From: Silurus meridionalis
Lineage: Eukaryota > Chordata > Actinopteri > Siluriformes > Siluridae
Direction of reading: 5' to 3'
Length of the DNA: 64,000 nt
Assembly: GCF_014805685.1 (NCBI RefSeq)
Contig: NC_060909.1
Location: 3,034,792 to 3,098,791 of the forward strand
The notes under the pieces were generated by a model. It saw only the letters and a program-made list of their open reading frames with translations. It was not told where the DNA came from and ran no database searches. The position numbers and the translations under genes were made by a program. Positions 43,646 to 54,904 of the stretch are shown here, piece by piece (positions within the stretch are counted from its first letter, which is position 1; every line of letters begins with the position of its first letter).

Positions 43646-44569
43646 ACAAGCTTTTGTACCAAACTACTTTCCTTTAATCCTCCTTTAAACCTGAACATAT
43701 AAAAACACTCCAAAAATATTTAAAGTTCATTAAACCCGTACTCCGACATCAAATAACGTAAACCATTTCCATGTCGAACTGCTTCAGGCTTTAAACACAT
43801 CAATGTCATATATCTGACAACTGTGCCTTTATTACCAGCATTCATTTACGCATTGTGTTTCCAGACGTCTGTTGCTATAAGCATCACTTATATTATAAGT
43901 ACAGAACAATAGGTAATAAAAAAAGCATTGAGGATATTTGCTAACATACGGACATATTGAATTGCCCACAAAATCAACCACCCTAATGAGAGAGCATTGG
44001 CTTTTTCCAAGATATATTCAGAAGAATAAACACTCATTTATAAGAAAGCGTCTCATAAATTCTTCACCCTATTAGCGTTTTGTTTGCATCGCCGTCCACT
44101 TGTTTTGGTCCTTTAAAGTCTTGTTGATTGTTTTGTCTATTACCGAGCCTTTTATTTCAGTGTTGTGTGTGGTGATCTTCACCTGTATTACCATTAATGA
44201 TTAGAAATGTGTTTATGATGACCCCTCCTTCCCGCGATTTTACCTGCGATGTGGATTCCGCCCATCTCTACCGCATGTTGTCATGACACTGAGTGTTTGT
44301 TTTTTTCTCGTCCATGAGCGAATTTTTTTATTGTGTTTTTTTTTTTCTTTTTTTTTTTAGAAAAAGCCTGTAGCATACAAATCACACTGTTAGATATGCA
44401 CATTTAAAGTCAGCGATAAAGCCCGTAATCGATATATTAGAATGCAGGTCGGCCTGGAAACAAGACCCTGAACAAAATACTGTTACCTGCTTAAGAGAAA
44501 AGTTTGCGAATAATCTACACACAAACGTTTTCATGTGTACACTTGAAACTATTTAACAAACCTGTCGGG
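43646..44569. other. Unassigned sequence
   Basis: T-rich tract at 44331-44360. No family recognised. Confidence 0.3.
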
Positions 44570-44995
44570 ACACATATGCGATTTCTCCACAAAATTGGAA
44601 TCACGCAATTGTAAGAACGTCTTCGGCTGCTGTGCCATTCAATTTTTCCTTCATTAGAACTAGGGTACACAAATCTGTTCCTGCGTGACGATGCCCCTGT
44701 GCACAAAGCCAGCTCCATGAAGATGCTTTACATGGGTTGAAGTGAAAGATCTCCTGCTGTAGAGCTCTGACCATCAACCCTACTGGAATGAATTGGAACG
44801 CTGACTACACCCCAGGCCTCCTCATCTCACCTACATCAGTGTACCTGACTGTACTAACACCCTTGTGGATGAACGAGTAGAAATAGCCACAAACACACTC
44901 CGAAATCTAGTGGAACATCTTCCCAGAAGAGTGTAGGTTATTATAACAGCAAATGGAAAATAAATGTGGATGTTTAAAAAGCACACACCAATTTT
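44570..44995 (+). mobile_element. Tc1-N element
   Basis: From 'gggacacatatgcgatttct' through 'tgcgtgacgatgcccctgtg', 'gaatgaattggaacgctgac' and 'aacatcttcccagaagagtg' to 'gtttaaaaagcacacacca'. The transposase region with the DDAPVHKASSMK-type motif is still readable in the plus sense; the minus-strand frame at 44515-44718 is its antisense shadow. Confidence 0.7.
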
Positions 44996-45033
44996 ATGCT
45001 GTTTACACTTAACTTTTGTCTATGTAGTGTGCA

Positions 45034-45041
<8 letters not shown>

Positions 45042-45114
<73 letters not shown>
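45042..45114. repeat. (TA)n microsatellite
   Basis: About 36 TA units just beyond the Tc1-N copy. Confidence 0.97.
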
Positions 45115-45117
<3 letters not shown>

Positions 45118-45185
45118 CATGAGATATATGAATGAGCAGGTGTGTCTAAACTTTTGGTCTGTACTGTATAAACAAAAAAGACAAA

Positions 45186-45201
45186 TCTACAATGATTATT
45201 T

Positions 45202-45268
<67 letters not shown>

Positions 45269-45296
45269 TAATGTGTGTGGAAATAATCATTGTAGA
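45186..45296. repeat. (CA)n microsatellite inside a 25-bp perfect inverted repeat
   Basis: Arms 45186-45210 and 45272-45296 are exact reverse complements over 25 bp (core 'ctacaatgattatttcc' and its complement). Between them are about 27 CA units and a short 'gaaataa'. A single strand could fold into a long hairpin with the CA run as loop. The arm sequence carries no gene signal. Reads of either strand through the CA run are not coding. Confidence 0.95.
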
Positions 45297-46084
45297 GTTG
45301 CCTTGTTTGTCCCCATGTAACCTGGTCTTTGCAAATTTGTTTCTTTCGTCTTTATTATTTTCTATATTAATTTTTTTTTTTTCAGTTTATGAGTCTCAGT
45401 TGTTCCGCAATTATTTTTACCAGCGTTTCCTTCAGTCTAATCTTTCTATTTCAATTACATTTTAATAAATTACATTTTACAAAATTGTTTTATAAATCAA
45501 ATATATTATTCGATATTAAAAATCAGTGCATGTGTATGTATTTCGAGTTAATTTGTGCATAAAAAGGAACTTTATTACTTACTATTTCAACCACAATATC
45601 AACAATATGTGTTGAAAAAAAATTTATGATCTTATTAAATCATTACCTCCTCTTGTTGAGCGTGTTCTATTCAGGTCCGTGTTAACATTCCTCGCAGGTG
45701 GAAGAAAGTAACAGGGAATCATGCATAATTGGTTTATATGGTCGATACGCATCCTGCGCACTTCAGTGTGGACGTGTTGGAGCCGTTCCCCTCGGCCTTG
45801 TCATCTGTGTTGATCTTACATTGACATGTGTACTGTTGTGACCTTGCTTTACCTTAGCTACATGGAATGAGCTTACTGACGCCCATGACAGAACATTTCA
45901 GAAGAGGATTCAGCAACATATCTCTGACCTTTGAGGAAAAGTAACTGAAAAAGGCATAATTAAAGATATTATTAAAAAAAATCCAAAATTTAAACCTAAT
46001 AATCAGAATAATTTTATACATAACCATGGAGTACAACTTTGCCAGATGTACAATAGTCAATATAAGAGTTTGAATTCGCTGAAC
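45297..46084. other. Unassigned sequence
   Basis: No family recognised; 45655-45840 is repeat-free and moderately GC-rich. Confidence 0.3.
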
Positions 46085-46410
46085 AGTTTTGTGAACAGCT
46101 GATAACTTTAATGGAATTTGTATTCAGTGTCATCAACATGAGGACGAGTTCCATTTGGAGGAACATTTATACTATCTCAGGGAGTTTGTTCTCGCCACTG
46201 CCGCCAATGGCGTGCTCTTTAGGAATAAACATGTAAGACGTATAGGGACTAATTTACAATGCTGAATTTTATATTCGTAATATGTTTATTTCTGAAAAAG
46301 CTACTTTGGGCTAATTTCCATTGTTAAAAACAAACACAGTATAAAAATTGATATACCATACAATTCTATACACTATGCTAATCAAAGTGAATTGAAATTG
46401 GAATCGATTT
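46085..46410 (-). repeat. Interspersed repeat family C, reverse copy
   Basis: Reverse-orientation blocks 'tctcagggagtttgttctcg', 'ccactgccgccaatggcgtg' and 'atttccattgttaaaaacaa' are present in order; the tail 'gaattgaaattggaatcg' marks the family end. Confidence 0.6.
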
Positions 46411-46509
46411 AGGTATGAATTGGGATTTTATTTTTTAAATACGAACCCTAAAAACAATGTATCTTCATGAAAGCAAATGTACCACATGAAAGCAAATCAT
46501 CTTAAAATC

Positions 46510-46615
46510 GCCTTGAGGAATTCTTAGAAATGCTAATATTCTGCTCCCACATCCAAAGACATCCTCTACAATTGTGTGCCTCCAACTTTGTGGTTACAGA
46601 TTGGAGAAGAACCAC
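46510..46615 (-). mobile_element. Tc1-N fragment
   Basis: Contains 'acatccaaagacatcctcta', 'caattgtgtgcctccaactt' and 'gattggagaagaaccacacg', the reverse of the first third of the element. Confidence 0.65.
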
Positions 46616-46679
46616 ACGTGCATCTTCTCGGATCATAAGGTACTGAATGTGTTTGGTTTAGGTCTGGGTCAGCATTCGT

Positions 46680-46800
46680 CATGGGTTAAAGAAAGACGCA
46701 TCAGTTTGAATTTGACTGATATGAAGGTGATTAGTGGTGAAGGAAAAACTCCCTCAGACGATTTGAGGAAGAAACCTTGAGAGGAACCTGTTCTTATCTG
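46680..46800 (+). repeat. Interspersed repeat family C fragment
   Basis: Contains 'gaaggaaaaactccctcaga' and 'gaggaagaaaccttgagagg', the family's central block. Confidence 0.6.
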
Positions 46801-47689
46801 GGAAAATATTTTTGATGTTAAACAGAGTTATTGGCAAAAACGTACATACATAAGTACAGTACTGGATTTCTTTCCACCACTGCTCCAAGCCAAGTGTGTG
46901 TTTCCCCCATTTATCCAATTTAACCCAGTTCGGTTGTGCTGCTTAGATACACACACCCACTGAGCCTAGTCTTTCCCTCTTGGTGAAAATCATCTTTGTT
47001 AGCTGAATGAATAACAAATCTCCCATTTGCACTGAATTGCCTTGCTGAGATGATTTCAGCACAATGGAGCCTCATAAGCAATATGCAATATGTTTGTTCC
47101 ATCTCGACTCTTTCCCCATTACTGTTGATGTGTATAAAAAAGCAAACGGGTTCAAAAGGAAGCTCGGGACCTTTTGCTTAGAATTAGGAATGCAACCATT
47201 TTATTTTCGCTATCAATTCTGACTTTTACTCACCCGCTTAAATTATAGGGTGCAATCTGAATGTGCATCCATAAACAGCAAACAAAGAAGGAGGGAAAAA
47301 AATGGCCTATCCATTAAACAAAGACAATTCATTCTGTTATATGAAGTAAAAAAAAAGAAAATGCTAATCTTGAGGAAAGATATTAATTTTGAAACAATGC
47401 CACAGATTCAGGATTATTATTATTTTTTGTAAAACAGCTTGAATGAATTAAAGCAGGAAAATAATACAAAACAAAAAATCAATTCAATCAAAGAGCAAAA
47501 TTAGAGAAACAGTGACACTCAAAATCCGAACAGACTTTAGCTTCAAAATTCAGCAGGGTTGATAAGGTGGGCTGGTGGAGTTTGCTGGTTAGAGACAACA
47601 AGTACTAGAAAGCATGAGGTAGAGTGACCAGAGCAAGAATCTCTTCATGTGGAAAAACAACCACAATGCCGAAAGCCAAAGTCGGACGA
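46801..47689. other. Unassigned sequence
   Basis: No family recognised; A-rich in 47270-47470. Confidence 0.3.
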
Positions 47690-48265
47690 AGTACACACAA
47701 ACCGTTTACTTGAGTTCAAGTAGAGATACACCATGTGACTCCAGTAAAAGTCAAAGTGTCCCTTTAAACTTTCACTTGAGTAAAAGTACAAAAGTATTTT
47801 GCCTTCAAATGTACTTAAGTATCCAAAGTACTACAATTTATTATAACTGTAATGTTCCTATTATCATTTTTGTCACAAGATTCTTCCTTTATCAAGTTAG
47901 TTGATGTGAAAAGACTCTAATGTGACTCCCAGCACACTGATCTATTAATAGAATGATATTAATGAGTCAAACACTGATTGATATCAATCACAATGTTAAT
48001 GAGCCCAAAACCTTCTTTTTAAAAAAAATGTTTTAACTACTTAAAAAAAAATTCTGTTTGATGTTGAACTGATGCTGAACTGTAAGTTGGTGATCAGTAG
48101 ATACACCAAGCGTCAATCCAAACAAGTTCATCAATAAAAAGGATCGACTGATTTCGCAAAATGTAAAAAGTCTCTATAAATGGAAATACTACAGTAAATT
48201 GCAGAGACATGAAAAAGCCACTGAAGTACATTAACAAAATATATTTACCTCCTTACTGTCCACCG
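47690..48265 (+). mobile_element. Interspersed repeat family Z, second copy
   Basis: Aligns with 2988-3440 over nearly its full length and is longer by an extra stretch at about 48030-48160 that the first copy lacks. It ends 'ttactgtccaccgc'. The 85-codon plus-strand frame inside is not a gene. Confidence 0.65.
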
Positions 48266-48642
48266 CTTGATGCACCAGTAAATCCATCATATGTCCACTT
48301 GAGGAGGAGCATTTTGAGAGACTGCATCAGCCAAGGGAAGAGGACCTCCGTATGGCCATTAATGCTACTGCAGATGTACACATGGACTTCCTCCCAGACT
48401 CAAGCTGCTCACAGGAGTCCAATTCATTTAACTGTTTCCAAGAGCAGCCAAGCTGAAATTGAATACACTGCACCTTTGGGCTAATCTCTAATTGTATTTC
48501 TATTGATGACTTGATTAGTTTAAAAAAAACATGGCGAGAGAATCGGCTTTCGGCAGCAGTTTGACTGGGTTACATTTTCACCACTGCAACAACTGGATCA
48601 AATGTATCGCTCTAAACAGTCTGAAACTGCTATCGCTTTGAG
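48266..48642. other. Unassigned sequence
   Basis: Repeat-free, moderately GC-rich at 48300-48480 with a 91-codon plus frame beginning inside repeat Z (48209-48484). No domain. Confidence 0.3.
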
Positions 48643-48845
48643 TTGGGGGAAGTGATAGCTCAGTGGTTGAGGCTCTGGGTTTCGGATCAGAAATTCAGGG
48701 GTTTAAGCCCTGGTATTGCCACGTTGTTAGTATTGGGGCCCCTGAGCAAGGCCTCTAAAAGTCTGTACCCCAAGGTTGTTGTTGTCTCATGGTGGACCCT
48801 ATGCTCTGACCCCAGCTCCTAACATCTAGTGGATCATTTACGAAC
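48643..48845 (+). mobile_element. SINE family A
   Basis: Head 'gtgatagctcagtggttgag', B-box-like 'caggggtttaagccctggta', body 'ggcccctgagcaaggcctct' and 'gctctgaccccagctcctaa'. The 3' tail is missing after about 48835. Confidence 0.75.
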
Positions 48846-49042
48846 GATTTGTTCATTTTAAATGAAACTTTAATGTGACTCAGATGAAGACTCCGTGGGT
48901 TATGTACAGGAAACACAATTGAGTAGTTTACTTTTAGACTTGTTTAGTCCAAGTGATTCGTTCTTCTATGTAGTGCATTACACTGAACACTGGAGTCCTT
49001 TGGTTTGAGTTCATTGTTTTTTTGTCACGTTATGCTGTTATA

Positions 49043-49478
49043 CACTATATGGACAAAAGAATTGGGACTTTCACCTGACCTTCCCAGCCACATGTGGTTC
49101 TTTCCCAAACTGTTATCGCAAAGCTGAAGGCACACAATCGTATATATGTTTTTGGATGCGGTACCATGACATTTTCCCTTCACTTGAACTAGGAGACCCA
49201 AACCTGTTTCCGGCATGGCAATGCCCCTTTGCACAAAGCATCTCTGTGAAAATCTGCTTTTCATGGGTTCTCCTGATAAAGAGCTCTGAACTTAATCCTA
49301 TTGAACACTTTTGGGATGAATTGGAACTGAGCACAAATGTCCACAAGCACACTAAAAAACATCTCCAAAAAGTGGAAGGAAACATAAAGGCAAATTGGGA
49401 CTAAATGTGAAATGCGATGCTCAAAAAGCACATACCAAATTTATGACCAGGTGTCTGCAAACTTTTGGCAATATAGTG
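49043..49478 (+). mobile_element. Tc1-N element, complete between TA-flanked termini
   Basis: Starts CACTATATGGACAAAAG and ends CTTTTGGCAATATAGTG, an imperfect inverted repeat, with TA on both sides (49041-49042, 49479-49480). At 436 bp it is the reference copy of the family. The plus strand retains a decayed C-terminal transposase segment: the region of the second catalytic Asp near 49210 (histidine-aspartate replaced in this copy, reading AWQCPFAQS) and HFWDELE near 49310. The N-terminal DNA-binding half is absent, so it could only have moved with transposase from elsewhere. Confidence 0.85.
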
Positions 49479-49480
49479 TA

Positions 49481-50635
49481 ACTTTTGGGAATATAAATGA
49501 TTGTAATTACAGTCAAAGTGTCAAAGTTTGTGTATGTAGATGTGTTGGGGAATCTGCTTATTGAAAATGTAACATTGTATTTCTGCTTAAAAAAAGGAAA
49601 TGAATTAAACATTTTGATGAACGAGATTCAAAGAACCAAATCGCTAAAATAATCTGATCTTTCCATCAGTGGGATATGCAAAGAAAAGATTTCACTGTAA
49701 ATTACAAATATATTGTGACTTTGAAATTTTTTTTCAACTCAATACAAAATAATTTCCTGAATATTTACATCGATTTCTTTGTATTTGGTATAAACCAATG
49801 TCTCAATGATTCCATGCATTGGAGCTGATTTAAACTTCACATGCACGTGTGTTCAAAACCTCATGATCCATGTGAGATCAAATCCATCAAAATGTCTTTA
49901 AAAAACATGCTTCGACATAATAGAGAACACGGAAATCGTACACACTCTGCCCTCCTTCCCTCACATCCTGAGCCAACTTGGTCTTCTGTAGGCTTCCAGA
50001 ATGAAGATTTTTTGTCTGGGAATCATGAAGCGTTTTGGATTGAGTGATGCAAAAAAATGATAAAATAAATTGGACACAGTGTGTTGATTATAAAAGCTAT
50101 AAAATAAAGTTCTGAGTTATGCTCAATGCACTTAAATGCACATAAGTGCATTCAAATTTTTATAACAAGTCAAATATGCATCTTATTTATTTAAATATAA
50201 ATGTATTTAATTTTTACACTGGATATAAATAGATCCCCACCACCCATTTGCTTAAGGTATTATGGGCTATTTTGCATAAATTCATGATATATATTTCAAA
50301 TTATTACCATTTCCTAAAATCCCAGGTTTCTATTGGTAACAGACAGATGGAGGTTATAGACATTAATGTATCATGATTCTCTTCCAAAAGGTGTCGTACC
50401 AAACCTGGGTGTATGTGTGTTGGATTTGAAAGCTTGTAAAACCTTTCTCACTTGATGGATGCATGACAGGACAGCTGTCTCTTTTCTCATGGAACTGGAT
50501 CTGGAACGGTAAGAAAAGACTGATCTGAATGAATAATGAAAAGTGTGTGTGTTGTGCAAATGTATTTAAAATGTTTGTGTTAAATAAACGATGGTGGTAA
50601 AAGGTTCCTGAGATCCCATAATCTAATACCTTAGG
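49481..50635. other. Unassigned sequence
   Basis: Immediately after the Tc1-N copy 'acttttgggaatataaatg' echoes the element's own end. Otherwise AT-rich with no signal. Confidence 0.3.
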
Positions 50636-51520
50636 TTCAGGATTAGGATTTAAGGTTAGGGTCTGTGGGTTAGGATTAAATTTATACTTAGGGTTAGAAT
50701 TAGATTAGTATCATGGTTTAGGTTAGGACTGGATTTAGGGTTAGGGTCAGAGTTAGGATTAGATTATCGTCATGGTTTAGGTTAGGATTGGATTTAGGGT
50801 TGGGGTCAGGATTAGGAATGTATTTGGGGTTAGGGTCAACATTAGAATTAGATTAGAATCAGGGTTTGGGTTAAAATTGGATTCAGGGTTAGGGTCAGAG
50901 TAAGGATTAGATTAGTATCAAGGTTTAAGTTAAGACTGGATTTAGGGTTAGGGTCAGAGTTAGGATTAGATTAGTATCAAGGTTTGGGTTAAGATTGGAT
51001 TTAGGGTTAGGGTCAGGGTTAGGTTCAGATTAGTGTCATGGTTTAGGTTAGGATTGGATTTAGGGTTAGGGTCAGGATTAGGAATGGATTTGGGGTTAAG
51101 GTCAACGTTAGGATTAGATTAGTTTCGGGTTTTGGGTTAAAATTGGATTTAGGGTTAGGGTCAGAGTTAGGATTAGATTAGTGTCATGGTTTAGGTTAGA
51201 ATTAGATTTAGGATTAGGGTCAGGATTCGGAATAAAGTATCAGGGTTTAGGTTAGGATTGGATTTAGGGTTCGGGTCAGGGTTAGGATTGGATTACGGTC
51301 AGTGTTAGGATTGGATTAGGGTCAGGATTAGGATTGGATTAGGGTCAGTGTTAAGATAGATTTAGGGTCAGGGTTAGGATTGGATTAGATTTAGGGTTTG
51401 GGTAAAGATTGGGTTAGGGTCAATGTTTGGGTTATGATTGAGTTTAGGGTTAGAGCCTGGGTTAAAGTTAGGGTTAAGGTTAAAACTGGGTTTATAATTA
51501 TTGTATAAGGTTTAGGGTTT
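50636..51520. repeat. TTAGG-rich minisatellite with about 59-bp higher-order unit
   Basis: Short variants of TTAGGG, TTAGGAT and TTAGATT are arranged in a longer unit that can be followed as 'gggttagggtcagagttagg', then 'attagattagtatca', then a 'ggtttgggttaagattgg' part, about 59 bp, repeated roughly 12-14 times with drift and simplification towards the 3' end. It resembles degenerate telomere-type DNA inside a chromosome but is not a pure TTAGGG array. Confidence 0.9.
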
Positions 51521-53019
51521 AAATTTGGTTTAAAGTTTGCATTAGTTCTTTATTCCCAGTATTATAAATGTGCTTCATAGTAGGCAGATTCTTTACAAAC
51601 TATTTGGCTTTATATTTTTGAGACTGTTAGATTGCTTTTATACCATCACTTGTGAGTGTGAGTTAAAAAAAAGTTTGTTTGTCCTACAGAAATATTGTGT
51701 AATCAGAATTCCATATGACTCGTTTTAAGCAGGGAGAATACAAATGCTTATCTTACTGGAGTGCAGGTATTTCAGAAATGGAAAAAAAATCTTTATTATT
51801 CTTAGATTCTTTATTTGAGGCAGTTGGTGTAATCCAAAGGGGGCCGTGAGCAAATCTTCAGGTTGGACCACGAAATAGAGGGATTGTGATTTTGTAGCCA
51901 AGAAAAGACTAAACTGGTGGGAACCGGTGAGTAACAGCTGTGAGGTAGGATCTGGCGGATGGTGCCGTCTCCCACAGGTGAATCATTCGTACAGCAGGAG
52001 AAAAGACAACAGAAGAAACAGAAAATAAATCCTAAAACAGTGTATTATTTACAATTTTGAAATAGACTTGATATTTTAACTAATTTTGATATAAAGAATC
52101 TGACAAATAGCCTAGAGGATTATTAGAATAACTTGTATAATTATAAAACCTTTTTATATATTTTTTTACAATTAATTATTAAAAAATATCATCTTTTTGA
52201 GAAGTATATGATTCACACATTGGACGGATTTACATTCGAATAAATCTGCATGACATGAATATTTGTTTTGCATTTACTGCATTGATTTAGGACCTGCAAC
52301 ATTTTCAACTGTCCAATGAAAGACTTGACAATATTATAAAAAGATTTTATTACATAAAGACCAGAAAAGGTTTCTACATGGATTCAAAACCTGATGTGAA
52401 ATAACCTTTGATGCTACATCTAACATACATTTTGAACATTGCTCACATTTCAAACATTGCTATTGTGAAGCATATTTAACCTGTGATATCTATACTACAG
52501 CATTGGAATTAACACCTAATTAAATGAGAACAAAAGAAGCAGTCGATCAGCTGAATAGTCTTTTCATTTAAGTGCCTGTCAGGTTATACTTTATTTCTCT
52601 TCCCTTATGATGAGCCTCTCAAATACCTAAAACCTGAAAAAACTATTCTTTGCCTCAGACTTTAATATGTAACGCATACAAAGCAGCAGTGAGGAAGCAG
52701 GTCATTGCTAGATTAAGGAAAAACTGTATGTATATGGAGAAACGTTTGTAGATACCTGAACATATTATTCATAGTATTTCTGAACACCCCTTTCCACATT
52801 AGCTTTTCTAAACCCACAAGCAAACGAAAAATAAAGGAAATTCTGCCTTGTGCCTGTGCATAGAAAGACACAATGACATCTGGCAAACATCAGCCAACAT
52901 CCTCGTGTTCCAAGATTTAAAATTCTCCTAACATTTCAGAGTTTTTCCTGATCCAGAATGAGGATTGGGTTTGAGTCAGGTTTCAAATCTATCTACACTC
53001 TTAAAAAAACTTAAAAAGC
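51521..53019. other. Unassigned AT-rich sequence
   Basis: No family, exon or tandem structure recognised. Confidence 0.35.
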
Positions 53020-53436
53020 TTTTTTCCACATTTAGTCCCATTTTGCTATTATAAGTGCCTCCACCCTTCTGGGAAGATGTTCCACTAGATTGTGGAGTGT
53101 GATTATGGAGAATGTGTTCATCAGCCACAAGGGTGTTAGTAAAGTCAGCTACTGATGTAGGTGAGGTGAGGAGGCCTGGGGTGCAGTCAGCATTCATATT
53201 CACCCAAAAGTGTTCAATAAGGTTGCGGTCAGAGCTTTATAGCAGGAGATTTTACACTCCAATTCATGAAAAGCAGATCTTTATGGAGTTTGCTTTGTGC
53301 ACAGGGGCATTGTCATGCTGTAACAGATTTGGGCCTCCTGTAGAATTGTGTGCCTTCAGCTTTGCGATAACAGTTTAAAAAAGAACCACATATGGCTGAG
53401 AAAGTCAGGTGTCCCAATACCTTTGTTCATATAGTG
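53020..53436 (-). mobile_element. Tc1-N element
   Basis: In plus-strand letters it runs from 'cccattttgctattataagt' through 'cttctgggaagatgttccac', 'aggcctggggtgcagtcagc' and 'gcacaggggcattgtcatgc' to the terminal 'cctttgttcatatagtg', followed by TA. The 3' terminal repeat at the left is truncated. Frames on both strands are remnants or shadows of transposase. Confidence 0.75.
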
Positions 53437-53454
53437 TATGTGCTTTTTGAACCA

Positions 53455-54064
53455 CATCTTCTTCTTCTTTCGGCTTCCCCCATTAGGGGGCGCCACAGCA
53501 GATCATCTGTCTCCATACCCCCCCGTCCTCTACATATACCTCTTTTAACCCAAATACCTGCATGTCTTCCTTCACCACATCCATAAACCTCCTCCTTGGT
53601 CTTCCTCTTTTCCTCCTTCCTGGTGGCTCCATCCTCAGCATTCTCCTACTGATATACCCCATGTCCCTCCTCTGCACATGTCCAAACCATCTCAATCACA
53701 CCTCCCTCACCTTGTCTCCAAAACGTCCTACATGCACTGTCCCTCTAATAAACTAATTTTTAATCCTGTCCACCGTCATCACTCCCAACGAAAACCTCAA
53801 CATCTTCAGCTCTGCTACCTCCTGCTCCACCTCCTGTCTTTTACTCAATGCCACTGTCTCTAATCCATACAACATCTCAGGTCTCACCACAGTCCTATAA
53901 ACTTTCCCTTTCACTCTCACAGATACTCTTCTATCACAAATCACTCCTGCTATCACTCTTCTCCACCCACTCCACCCTGCCTGCACTCTTTTCTTCACTT
54001 CTCTAACACACTCTGAATAGTTGATGTCCAAATACTTTTTTTTCAGTATAATCTGTTTATACAC
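53455..54064 (-). mobile_element. RTE-type LINE, 5'-truncated 3' end of ORF2
   Basis: Minus strand. The upstream frame (54064-53753) keeps a reverse-transcriptase C-terminal segment including RTVVRPEMLYGLETVALS and VAELKMLRFSLGVMTVDRI. After a frame break, 53695-53483 keeps MRWFGHVQRRDMGYISRRML and RKRGRPRRRFMDVVKED, the conserved end of ORF2. I recognise these as RTE-clade (Expander-like) from family knowledge. The short 3' UTR ends in a GAA repeat ('cttcttcttctttcggcttc' on the plus strand). Endonuclease and RT catalytic motifs are missing. Its 3' end matches the tail of the SINE at 11655. Confidence 0.8.
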
Positions 54065-54089
54065 CAGAGCAGGTGTAGGTTTAGGCCTC

Positions 54090-54157
54090 GATGTCAGCGT
54101 TCTAATTCATCTTAAAAGTGTCCAATGTGGTTGATGTGTCTCAATTCTTTTGTTCTT
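54090..54157 (-). mobile_element. Tc1-N terminal fragment
   Basis: Contains 'aattcatcttaaaagtgtcc' and 'tctcaattcttttgttctta', the reverse of the middle and start of Tc1-N, joined with a deletion. It leads directly into an 11-bp tandem array. Confidence 0.55.
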
Positions 54158-54223
54158 ATAGTGTACATATAGTGTACATATAGTGTACATATAGTGTACA
54201 TATAGTGTACATATAGTGTACAT
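54158..54223. repeat. 11-bp tandem array tatagtgtaca, six units
   Basis: Six near-identical copies of TATAGTGTACA. The unit equals the last bases of the Tc1-N terminal repeat plus flanking target bases ('catatagtgta' at 53429-53438), so the array seems to be an expansion of a transposon end. Confidence 0.9.
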
Positions 54224-54846
54224 AAGATCTGCTATTGCAGTGACTGAAAAACATATCGAAACACAAAAGAGTAAATGGGATTTCTGTCAGATGAATTTGG
54301 TCGGGATTCATCTGTGGATCGAGACAGCGCGAGTGTGTTGCCGCACCGTACACCATGGAAATGGGAGAAAATGGACTTCTTAGCACTCACACAGACTTTC
54401 TGGTGAAGAACAAATTCATTAATACAGCAAATTACTGAAAGCCTCTTAGAGACTTTCTTGCCATCTACTGGGTATTTGATTTATTATTATTCCTTTATTT
54501 CTTTTTCTTAAACATGGAAGCAGAACAATCCTTTTTAAAACAGGAAAGGCAGAGCGCTATTGCTACATTACATAACCTACATTGGCTTAATGCTTGAGAT
54601 ACGGCGTTCGTCTGATGTAGCTCATTAGAGTTCCCTCTGCTTTTGTTACGTGTGTATTCTTTCTTCATCTCTTCCCCACGAAAAAATTAAAGGGTAGATT
54701 TGCAATTTGCATGTGTCACTTTCTCTCGCTCTTATTACACACAAATGACATTAGCGCCGAGTTAGAATAGCACGTTATTACAGCTATTAGCGCAACAAAT
54801 AAGGACAGGAAAGGAAACGGAAAGAGAACGGAGGAGATAAGGGAGA

Positions 54847-54847
<1 letters not shown>
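54224..54847. other. Unassigned sequence
   Basis: No family recognised. The repeat-free part 54530-54640 could be conserved non-coding DNA. Confidence 0.3.

Positions 54848-54902
<55 letters not shown>
54848..54902. repeat. (GA)n microsatellite
   Basis: About 26 GA units within a purine-rich strand. The two minus-strand frames of 81 and 100 codons that cross it read leucine-serine repeats and are artefacts. Confidence 0.97.

Positions 54903-54904
<2 letters not shown>

Noticed and set aside
44515..44718. Minus-strand frames antisense to Tc1-N copies (also 16572-16973, 20013-20219, 49025-49385)
   Set aside because: They are shadows of the degraded transposase on the other strand.
45009..45290. 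Frames of about 90 residues across the TA and CA arrays
   Set aside because: Pure dipeptide repeats from microsatellites.
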